DNA of 9,311 bases from Oscillospiraceae bacterium (GTDB lineage: Bacteria > Bacillota > Clostridia > Oscillospirales > Ruminococcaceae). The stretch spans positions 1 through 9,311 of the forward strand of contig JAITVU010000005.1 of assembly GCA_031285645.1 (NCBI GenBank), read 5' to 3'. This document shows positions 1 through 5,666 of this stretch, one piece after another (positions within the stretch are counted from its first letter, which is position 1; every line of letters starts with the position of its first letter). The translations under genes and the position numbers were made by a program. The notes below the pieces were generated by a model. That model saw only the letters and a list, made by a program, of their open reading frames with translations, had not been told where the DNA came from and did not search any database.

Positions 1-422
1 GAAATCAGCAGGCCGTAAAGCGCGACGCCTTCGCCGAGAACCACGAAGATCAGGGATTTACCGAAAGACTTGGGATCCTCGCTCGTCGCGCCGATCGCCG
101 CGGGCGCCGCCGATGCGACGGCAATACCGGCGCCCAGGCACGAGAGCCCCGTAACGAGCGCCGCGCCCAGATAGCCAAGCCCTGTGCCCGTGGACATGGC
201 GTTGACAGCGCCGCCGACATCCTCAGTGGCGGCGAAGGCGATAAAATCGCCGATCGGCAGCATCACCATCAAAGCGCACACGCCGAAAAACGCGCAGAGA
301 TTGAATATGATCGCCCCTTTTGCCTTTTTGCCCGTTGTGATGCCCCTGTAAGCCGGAATCGCCGGCATCGCGAGCATCAATACTATTATGGCAGGAACGA
401 GAAGCGTTAGAAATGTTGACAT
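1..422 (-). CDS. ntpK: V-type ATP synthase subunit K (membrane rotor ring), 3' end cut by window
   Basis: This is the proteolipid that forms the ion-carrying rotor ring of the membrane Vo sector. 140 codons are visible and the C-terminus lies beyond the left edge. An N-terminal hydrophobic helix (residues 3-24), a basic linker (GKKAKG, 31-36) and a second hydrophobic helix (about 37-60) precede the conserved proteolipid hairpin. The hairpin has the glycine/alanine-rich helix GLSCLGAGIAVASAAP (92-107), the polar loop GATSEDP (111-117) and the outer helix with GEGVALYGLL. Glu131 is the expected ion-binding carboxylate. Val102 stands where Enterococcus hirae NtpK has its Na+-ligand Gln110, which hints at H+ coupling (inference). 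The ATG start at 422 follows an AAAGGGTG ribosome binding site. It lies 60 bp downstream of ntpI, and that gap holds a small GAGTA/TACTC palindrome (438-449). The length and the extra N-terminal helices fit the clostridial 'subunit C/K' form of about 140-150 residues, not the tandem-hairpin NtpK. Confidence 0.9.
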   Translation of the reverse strand, partial: MSTFLTLLVPAIIVLMLAMPAIPAYRGITTGKKAKGAIIFNLCAFFGVCALMVMLPIGDFIAFAATEDVGGAVNAMSTGTGLGYLGAALVTGLSCLGAGIAVASAAPAAIGATSEDPKSFGKSLIFVVLGEGVALYGLLI

Positions 423-482
423 TTTATACACCCTTTCGAGTAAATACTCCGCAATATATTATTAAAGCCATGATGATGTTGA

Positions 483-2852
483 TCATGAATACTGAACGCT
501 GACAGGCGCAAACAAATCGCCGTTTTCGCCGTAAAACCGGCTGAACATCTCATAAAATTCAAGGCGCAATACCTGAATGCCCACAATCAGGCCCTCAATC
601 AGCATGACAAAAACGTTGCCAATGATGATGACAATCGCCGAAACCCCGCCGGAATTCACCATCTGGGCCAGCGTCATGACGACGCTCATCATACCGGCGT
701 GAACCAGAACGAAACCGCCGACGCGCAAAAAGCTCATCGTGTTGCTGATAAAGCTGAGGACGACTTCAAACAGTTCAAAGAATGTCTCCATAAAAAACGC
801 GCCGAACCCATCGGGGAAGACCCGCTGATAAACCGTCCTGCGCCGCGCCGGACCAACCGGCGCGTACTTCTCGGGCACCGCCGACTGCGGGGGCGCGCCC
901 ACCTCGACACATTTTTTGATGAAATCCTTCGCGTCCTCGGTGGTGCGCAAATCGTCTTCGGGAATAAAGATACGCTCGAAATAAAGGTCATGGAATATGG
1001 CGTCAATTTCAGCCTTGTTGATGATGGCCGTCGCGTATATGAGCCATATATATTCCTGGTCCGTTTTAACGGGGTAGAGCATAAAGGGCTCGTTCGAGTA
1101 AAAAGAGAGCTTTTTGTAACTGTCTGTGGGAATGCGGCCGAAGCGCGCCGTCATAAAGGGGCTGGAGAAAAGTTCGGGGATATTGGCGTCCTTCTGGTCC
1201 AGCAATGTATTCTCAACAAGGTCGGCGTCATGACTGATCATTGTATCCTTGTTGACAAACTGGATATAACGCGTGATGGGCTCCCGGAAAAATATCACCA
1301 GCATCGGCAATACTATCAGGCCGAGGACATAGGGCGCCGTGAAAACGCTGTTGCCGGACACCATCATGATGGCGCCGAACAGGACGGACGCGTAAAAGAC
1401 AAGGCCGCATAATCCGTTTGAGGAGAGAATCGCCCGTTCAAAGTTGCGCTGCTTGAGGCCGATGATCATGTTAAAGATAATAGCGGCCATGATGCTGACG
1501 GCCCCGAGGGCAATCGCCACAATCAAAATCTTTGTCGTCGTGTCGGGATGCAGCACCTCGATGGGCTTTTCATGCAGCCCGAGCACGTTTGTAAAAAACG
1601 GGTCGAGCAGATGCTCAAAGCCGAAAACAGAGCCGTACCAGAAACCCACAAACATGGATGAGATGCCGATGCGCGTCATAATCGCGCCAAGCTGCATGCC
1701 CATCTTCTTCCACATCAGAAGCCCCGCGAGCACCACGCATAAACCGTGGCCGAGATCGCCGAACATAACGCCGAAGAGAACCGTGTATGTGTACGCAAGG
1801 AAAGGCGTCGGGTCGATATCCTCATAAGACGGTGCGCCGTACATGTTGACGAACATTTCAAACGGCTTGACAAACCAGTTGTTGCGCAGCTTGACCGGAA
1901 CGGGCAGCCGCTCAAGTTTAGAGGCGGGCTCCGCGATGATGGCGAGCCCCTCTATATGGTTGAGCCGCGCTATAAACGCGTCCTTGTTTCGCGCGAGAAC
2001 AAAACCGATCAAGTGGAAGTGATCGCGTATGCTGACCACATATTTTCTAAGGTCGTAGGCGTCGTGAAGGAACTTGACCTGCGAATAGGCTTCAAGGAAT
2101 TTCTCCTGTTCGCGCTGTACGAAGCCCTCGATCTCCTGCCCGGCCGCTTCAAGCATTGTCCGCTCGTCTTCAAGGCTCGCGCGGATCGCCGCCATGGCCT
2201 CGGCAGGCGTGCCCCTGACAAAATCCGGCACGCGAAGACGTTCAAAGTCGAGGGTGAAAAACATCTTATCGATGTCGTCCTTATACTCCTCAGCCGTGAA
2301 GTAGAGACACCAGACATGGCTCTCGTTCTCATCCAGCTTATAAAGCTCGTAGGGTTTATCCTCATAAATCTCAAGCTTCGGCACATTCGACGCCGGCAGG
2401 CGGCCGAAGCGGATTTTGAGGAACTCGTTATCCCATATGTTATCAAAATTAATATCGGACACATTGACATGGCCGAGCATCTCAAGCGCCGTTGTGTATG
2501 ATGTGATCTCATCCATGATTTTGCGCTGTTTTTCAAAGTAGCCCGGATATTCCCGGCGCAAATCATTAAGATAATCATGGGTCATCTCAATATAAGTATC
2601 CCCGTCGTCCTCAGTCTTTTCATACGCCCTGTAAGCGGGCGCGATCTTAAGCTGTGACGCCATGTCGTTTATTTTGACGAGCAGCGCGCCGTAAGGATTG
2701 CGCAGCAAGGCGTTGTCACCGACGGAATACTCGCTCAGCTTCGCCGCGTATTCCGGCTGGAACATGCCCGAATCCAGGCAGAGCCTGAGGATTTCATCCA
2801 GATAGTCCACTTCGCCGTTTATATCGATGAAGGTCATTCTCTCAATGCCCAA
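483..2852 (-). CDS. ntpI: V-type ATP synthase subunit I (a-subunit, stator) with duplicated cytoplasmic module
   Basis: This is the membrane stator subunit that forms the two ion half-channels against the K ring. Residue numbers here count from a GTG at 2864. An N-terminal cytoplasmic arm with coiled-coil stretches (to about 345) is followed by a membrane domain. That domain opens with the family signature MFGDLGHG (367-374) and has further helices near 395-415, 445-470, 482-503 and 508-526. The C-terminal part holds SNTMSFLRVGGF, whose Arg714 matches the essential arginine of yeast Vph1 (R735), and EGLIVGIQVLRLEFYE, the second conserved arginine helix. Residues 569-654, in the loop before the last helices, repeat residues 147-232 without gaps, so the protein is about 140 residues longer than the usual size of about 650. 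I chose TTG 2852 as start because AAAGGTGG (2861-2868) lies 8 nt upstream. The GTG at 2864 overlaps that site, and the shorter N-terminus (GIERMTFIDI) fits the family better. The gene lies between subunit C and subunit K. Confidence 0.92.
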   Translation of the reverse strand: MGIERMTFIDINGEVDYLDEILRLCLDSGMFQPEYAAKLSEYSVGDNALLRNPYGALLVKINDMASQLKIAPAYRAYEKTEDDGDTYIEMTHDYLNDLRREYPGYFEKQRKIMDEITSYTTALEMLGHVNVSDINFDNIWDNEFLKIRFGRLPASNVPKLEIYEDKPYELYKLDENESHVWCLYFTAEEYKDDIDKMFFTLDFERLRVPDFVRGTPAEAMAAIRASLEDERTMLEAAGQEIEGFVQREQEKFLEAYSQVKFLHDAYDLRKYVVSIRDHFHLIGFVLARNKDAFIARLNHIEGLAIIAEPASKLERLPVPVKLRNNWFVKPFEMFVNMYGAPSYEDIDPTPFLAYTYTVLFGVMFGDLGHGLCVVLAGLLMWKKMGMQLGAIMTRIGISSMFVGFWYGSVFGFEHLLDPFFTNVLGLHEKPIEVLHPDTTTKILIVAIALGAVSIMAAIIFNMIIGLKQRNFERAILSSNGLCGLVFYASVLFGAIMMVSGNSVFTAPYVLGLIVLPMLVIFFREPITRYIQFVNKDTMISHDADLVENTLLDQKDANIPELFSSPFMTARFGRIPTDSYKKLSFYSNEPFMLYPVKTDQEYIWLIYATAIINKAEIDAIFHDLYFERIFIPEDDLRTTEDAKDFIKKCVEVGAPPQSAVPEKYAPVGPARRRTVYQRVFPDGFGAFFMETFFELFEVVLSFISNTMSFLRVGGFVLVHAGMMSVVMTLAQMVNSGGVSAIVIIIGNVFVMLIEGLIVGIQVLRLEFYEMFSRFYGENGDLFAPVSVQYS
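903..1160 (-). repeat. Intragenic protein repeat, copy 2 (ntpI residues 569-654)
   Basis: This is the second copy of the module, placed in the loop between the helix ending near residue 527 and the conserved FFELFEVVLSF helix. It contains RFGRIP, W607, Y610, I619-D621 and F629-E-R631 at matching positions. A linker with PARRRTVYQ follows before the membrane domain resumes. In most subunit I proteins this loop is short, so copy 2 looks like an inserted duplicate (inference from family knowledge). Confidence 0.75.
2169..2426 (-). repeat. Intragenic protein repeat, copy 1 (ntpI residues 147-232)
   Basis: This is the first copy of an 86-residue module in the N-terminal cytoplasmic arm of subunit I. 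Key shared residues with copy 2 are the RFGR-x-P motif (152-157), a K-L-x-x-Y stretch, a W-x-x-Y pair at 185/188, I-D-x-x-F and F-E-R (207-209). An ungapped alignment by eye gives about 29 identities in 86 positions, at a constant offset of 422 residues. This is the position expected for the normal globular lobe of the family, so copy 1 is the ancestral one (inference). Confidence 0.75.
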
Positions 2853-2864
2853 AAGCGGCGCCAC

Positions 2865-2970
2865 CTTTCATATGCAGATTGCGGTACGGTCCGCGACCGG
2901 AAACATACCCGCACAATATAATAATGTAATCAAACAAAACCCCGTCAAAATCGCCCGGTTCCGCTGTATA
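2865..2970 (-). promoter_or_regulatory. ntpC-ntpI spacer with weak internal promoter candidate
   Basis: This gap of about 106 bp separates the stop of subunit C from the start region of subunit I. It is AT-rich in the middle. On the minus strand TTGACG (2943-2948) stands 19 nt upstream of TATTAT (2918-2923). The spacing is longer than ideal, so this is only a candidate. The ribosome binding site AAAGGTGG for ntpI lies at 2861-2868, at the downstream edge. Confidence 0.25.
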
Positions 2971-4017
2971 TCAAATGATAATCAGATTTCGGATCTCGTC
3001 GGCCGGCAGCTTATAGCGTATGCCCTCTATGATGTTGATCACATTGTTTACTTCAATCTCCAGCAAAAGCATATAATTGACCACCACGACCATGGGCCTG
3101 ACGGAGTAGCGAAACGCGCGGCTGCTCATATTGCGCTGCGCGCGGCTGAGGTTCACCGAAATTTCGCTCACATTGTCGTCCCAGTCGGGCAGAAACCGCT
3201 TGATGACGCGCAAATCCCTGATGCGCTGCGACAGCTCGAAATCGCTCGTCGCCTCTATGATGGAATCATAGGCTTTTTGGGGGATTTCCGTCGGCACATT
3301 GAGCATGGAATTCCTTATATGCTGTGGCGGGAACTCGAAAAATTTCTTGAGCCTGTAGGCGACTGAAATGTTGTGAAACGCGATCTGGCCGTAAATCACG
3401 CGCTCGAGGGAGCGGCGCGTGTCACCGCTGTAAGACTCCCTGATCATATCGAGAAGCGTTCTGTAGTAAAACTCCATCAGCGCCTTCTCGCACCCCGTGA
3501 TATCGACAGGTTTATCGGATGTCGTGGGCCTGTAACGGGTGATAATGGCGTAGTAAGGCGCGTGTTCCACAGCGGCAATCAAATCGTCATAACGGCGTAT
3601 CTTGGCCAGCGCGAAAAGATCAAAGGACATATATCGCGACAAATACGCGGGCAAGGCGACAATGTATCGGTCCATGGAATTGGCGTTTAAAAAGCGGATC
3701 GCCAGCAAAAGCTGGCGTATTTCGTTTTCCATCATGTACATGGTCAAAAAGAGTTTGTCGCCATATGAATATTTGAGCAAGCTCATATAAATATTAAGGT
3801 TGCGCCGGCGCACAAGTGTCTCAAGCTGCCCGCGATGAACCAGTTCTTCCTTCACCTCGGTCAGCGTGTTTGCGTACGCGGTGTTGTTTTTAAGATACGA
3901 CGCCACATCGGAAATGGACTTGGCCTGCGAAAGGCTGGCGTAATCCTCCATGGTCAGGCGCTTGCCGTAAAGCGCCCGCACTTTCGCCATGACGGCGTTG
4001 TCGGCGTAGCTAATCAC
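2971..4017 (-). CDS. ntpC: V-type ATP synthase subunit C (AC39/d-type central stalk adaptor)
   Basis: This 348-residue soluble protein of the vATP-synt_AC39 family sits as a funnel on top of the K ring and links it to the central stalk. The N-terminus YADNAVMAKVRALYGKRLT matches the usual family opening (a Y-A-x-x-N-A-x-V-R-A-L-like pattern). The C-terminal EIEVNNVINIIEG followed by RYKLPADEIRN matches the family's typical E-I/V-x-N-I-x-x-I-I-x-G-x-x-x-x-L-P-x-E-x-I-R ending. The length is as expected, with no break. The GTG start at 4017 is preceded by GGGTGA about 6 nt upstream and overlaps the end of the preceding stalk gene by 8 nt, so the two are probably translationally coupled. C lying before I and K differs from the E. 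hirae order (F-I-K-E-C-G-A-B-D). No membrane segment or signal peptide is evident. Confidence 0.93.
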   Translation of the reverse strand: MISYADNAVMAKVRALYGKRLTMEDYASLSQAKSISDVASYLKNNTAYANTLTEVKEELVHRGQLETLVRRRNLNIYMSLLKYSYGDKLFLTMYMMENEIRQLLLAIRFLNANSMDRYIVALPAYLSRYMSFDLFALAKIRRYDDLIAAVEHAPYYAIITRYRPTTSDKPVDITGCEKALMEFYYRTLLDMIRESYSGDTRRSLERVIYGQIAFHNISVAYRLKKFFEFPPQHIRNSMLNVPTEIPQKAYDSIIEATSDFELSQRIRDLRVIKRFLPDWDDNVSEISVNLSRAQRNMSSRAFRYSVRPMVVVVNYMLLLEIEVNNVINIIEGIRYKLPADEIRNLIII

Positions 4018-4336
4018 CCGCGCTCACCCGCTTTACGCACTGCTCAAACAGATACTGCTCCCATTTCTCATGCTCACTGTCGTATATATCTTCCATACGC
4101 TTTATTTTCTCGGCGCTTTCCTGGTTTGCCTTTGTTACGGCATCGTCAACAGCGGCGGTTTCGCTGCCGCGCACATCGGCGATATGCATCTCGGCCCTCT
4201 CCGTATACTGTTCGCGGATGCGCTCCCGCTCACGGCTGATCTCCTCATGCGTCCTCTCGTAATACTGCTTGGCCTCGTCGAGAATCTGCCTGGCCTGCCT
4301 GTCTACATCAAGCAGCCTGCTTACCACCGTATTCAT
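4010..4336 (-). CDS. V-type ATPase peripheral stalk subunit, G/H-like (NtpF-like), first gene of operon
   Basis: This protein of about 108 residues is highly charged and almost entirely helical. It opens with NTVVSRLLDVDRQARQILDEA, followed by long E/R/K/Q-rich heptads, as in the short coiled-coil subunits that pair with subunit E to form the peripheral stator stalk. I chose the ATG at 4336 because a near-perfect GGGAGGT (4343-4349) lies 6 nt upstream. The longer GTG start at 4351 would overlap that site. It is the most upstream gene of the minus-strand ATPase operon and overlaps subunit C by 8 nt. Low-complexity coiled coils give little sequence identity, so the assignment rests on size, heptad pattern and position. 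Whether it should be called G, H or F depends on the naming scheme. Confidence 0.8.
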   Translation of the reverse strand: MNTVVSRLLDVDRQARQILDEAKQYYERTHEEISRERERIREQYTERAEMHIADVRGSETAAVDDAVTKANQESAEKIKRMEDIYDSEHEKWEQYLFEQCVKRVSAGD

Positions 4337-4393
4337 GCACAAACCTCCCACGCAGTCTTTGCCGTATTGCCGGACCCTGATCTGCCGTCCTCT

Positions 4394-4422
4394 AGTCTAT
4401 ACCTATTAAACTGCGTTTGCAA
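4394..4422 (-). promoter_or_regulatory. Candidate sigma-A promoter for the V-ATPase operon
   Basis: On the minus strand TTGCAA (4417-4422) is followed after 17 nt by TAGACT (4394-4399), about 58 nt upstream of the first ATPase gene. Both boxes match consensus at four of six positions. The surrounding region (about 4390-4640) is strongly AT-rich and has other -10-like sequences, so the exact start is uncertain. Confidence 0.3.
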
Positions 4423-4699
4423 TAGTCATACCTATAATATCCCCACAACTTTTCCGGCAATAGTTGTCAATATTATACAAAAGAAAATTATTATTAAAGA
4501 TAGGTGTATAATTATACGCCTTAAAAGAGGGGCGCGTGATAGATGGTTAAATCATATATGAATAGAATATAAATAATCAGTTCCGCCGTCTGGTCAAACA
4601 TCTGCCTTGACTGTATAATTATTATAGATACTAAATATACGGGAAATATTTGGATTGATCCCAAACGTGAATCCCGCGGAATAACACCACACGTTTTTC
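4423..4699. other. AT-rich intergenic stretch, no gene seen
   Basis: No convincing coding region is seen here. The base composition is much more AT-rich than the flanking genes. A near-palindrome at 4503-4520 has the perfect 12-nt core GTATAATTATAC (4506-4517), and the 11-mer TGTATAATTAT recurs at 4612-4622, next to a TTGACT at 4607-4612. These could be promoter boxes or an operator for either direction. I cannot assign them. Confidence 0.4.
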
Positions 4700-4906
4700 G
4701 TGACATTAATGAGAACGCCATCACGCGAAAAGCGCACGCGCCAAACGCCGCAAATCCTCTTTGGCGGCAAGCCGCCAAAGATCCCACGCGGGCAAGCCGC
4801 GTGGGGCGGCCGCGCTTTAAAAGCGCGGCGGATTTGCGGCTCCCGGCGGATTACCCTCAAAGACTTCCATATCAATGCTTCACTGTGATGACGCCATCAA
4901 TGACAC
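4700..4906. repeat. GC-rich multi-arm inverted-repeat element
   Basis: Nested inverted repeats fill this non-coding stretch. The outermost arms are imperfect: GTGACATTAATG through CGCCATCAC (4700-4724) against 4884-4906. Inside them is a perfect 11-bp stem, GCCGCAAATCC (4747-4757) with GGATTTGCGGC (4830-4840). That stem encloses three side-by-side hairpins: CTTTGGCGGC/GCCGCCAAAG (4759-4780), CCCACGCGG/CCGCGTGGG (4783-4805) and GCCGCGCTTT/AAAGCGCGGC (4809-4829). The result is a cloverleaf-like fold that DNA or RNA of either strand could adopt. No poly-T tract follows any arm, so these are not ordinary terminators. It could be a REP/MITE-like repeat, a relic of an insertion sequence, or a structured RNA. 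The family is not recognised. Confidence 0.7.
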
Positions 4907-4985
4907 TTACCGCTGCAAGCAGACGGTGTATCCGAAGGCTACCGCCCTGCAGGGCGGTGGGGAATTAGACCCGCCGTGTCATTGA
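4897..4985. repeat. Inverted repeat enclosing an 18-bp palindrome, just upstream of the UPF0178 gene
   Basis: TCAATGACAC (4897-4906) is a perfect inverted repeat of GTGTCATTGA (4976-4985), 69 nt apart. Between them lies the perfect palindrome ACCGCCCTGCAGGGCGGT (4941-4958). The left arm is shared with the outer arm of the multi-hairpin element, so alternative pairings are possible. The right arm ends about 10 nt before the ribosome binding site of the next gene. A GC-rich subterminal hairpin like this resembles right ends of IS200/IS605-type elements, but no transposase remnant is clear. Confidence 0.55.
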
Positions 4986-5007
4986 ATAAATTCTGAAAGA
5001 GGTATAT

Positions 5008-5466
5008 ATGAATATTCTCATCGACGCCGACGGCTGCCCTGTTGTGGATGAAGCGGTTGCCGCCGCGCGCGAAGCCGGCGTTCCCTGCATCATCATATGC
5101 GATACGGCGCATGTCTTCAAAAAGGACGGCGCGCAGACCCTGACCGTATCCAAGGGCGCGGACGCGGTGGATTTCGCTCTTGTAAACAGAGTGCGGCCCG
5201 GCGATATCGTCATCACTCAGGATTACGGGCTCGCCGCCATGTGTCTCGCGCGCAAGGCCATCCCCTTAAGCCAGGACGGCCTTGTTTATGACGCGGATAA
5301 CATCGACGCGCTCCTTCTCGCCCGCCACACGGCGCGTAAAATACGCATGTCGGGCGGCAGGCTGCGCGGGAACGCCAAAAGAACACAGGCGCAGGATGCG
5401 GTCTTTATCCGGCAGCTAAGGGCCTTAATCCTGGCCGGCACTCAAAGCCCCGGCACGTTGCCGTAA
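5008..5466 (+). CDS. UPF0178 / YaiI-YqxD family (DUF188) PIN-like protein
   Basis: This 152-residue soluble protein belongs to the uncharacterised UPF0178 family (E. coli YaiI, B. subtilis YqxD), which has a PIN/NYN-like nuclease fold. The family motif ILIDADGCPVV (3-13) carries the conserved acidic residues D6 and D8. Further family motifs are G-ADAVDFAL (50-58, with D52 and D55) and VRPGDIVITQDYGLAAMCLARKA (62-84, with D66 and D72). The acidic residues are placed as in a metal-dependent nuclease site, but no substrate is established for the family. The ATG start has AAAGAGG (4996-5002) 5 nt upstream. The gene is alone on its strand, preceded by the inverted-repeat cluster and followed by an intrinsic terminator. 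The last 15-20 residues look non-conserved. Confidence 0.93.
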   Translation: MNILIDADGCPVVDEAVAAAREAGVPCIIICDTAHVFKKDGAQTLTVSKGADAVDFALVNRVRPGDIVITQDYGLAAMCLARKAIPLSQDGLVYDADNIDALLLARHTARKIRMSGGRLRGNAKRTQAQDAVFIRQLRALILAGTQSPGTLP

Positions 5467-5569
5467 TCCGTGAGGTCCGTCTTGTTATAGGTCCGTACTT
5501 GATCTGGAGGCGCATTCATGATTTGATTATTCTATAGTCATACAGGTTAAAAACGGCTTTGCTATGCGC

Positions 5570-5600
5570 AAACGGCGGAGCTTACGCTCCGCCGTTTTAT
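5570..5600 (+). terminator. Intrinsic terminator between UPF0178 gene and ackA
   Basis: The 12-bp stem AAACGGCGGAGC / GCTCCGCCGTTT closes a TTAC loop and is followed by a short T run (TTTTAT). It ends transcription of the plus-strand UPF0178 gene. On the minus strand the same stem has only a TTT tail, so it may act weakly for ackA, whose stop is about 70 nt away. No other terminator for ackA is seen. Confidence 0.85.
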
Positions 5601-5666
5601 CATAACCCAAAAATACTGTTAAATTTCAGAACATGGTCAATGCCCGCTTCAGGCAACGGCCTCTCG

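Noticed and set aside
2850..2864. GTG at 2864 as start of ntpI
   Set aside because: It overlaps the AAAGGTGG ribosome binding site. The TTG at 2852 sits 8 nt from it and gives a better family N-terminus. GTG 2864 remains possible.
2827..3366. Long plus-strand open frames opposite ntpC, and similar ones opposite ntpI, ackA and tmcAL
   Set aside because: They are antisense shadows of well-supported genes, with no family motifs or ribosome binding sites of their own.
4759..4830. CRISPR-like spacing of GC-rich repeats
   Set aside because: The hairpins differ in sequence from each other and lie side by side without unique spacers, so this is not a CRISPR array.
4521..4875. Two overlapping minus-strand open frames (about 88 and 93 residues) across the hairpin cluster
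   Set aside because: Their sequence is dictated by the palindromes, there is no convincing ribosome binding site or domain, and they overlap each other in different frames.
4870..4987. Short plus-strand frame ending ...YPKATALQGGGELDP, reminiscent of IS605 TnpB tails
   Set aside because: Only about 38 codons and no upstream TnpB motifs are seen. The resemblance is too weak to call a transposase remnant, so it is mentioned only as a possible IS200/IS605 right end.
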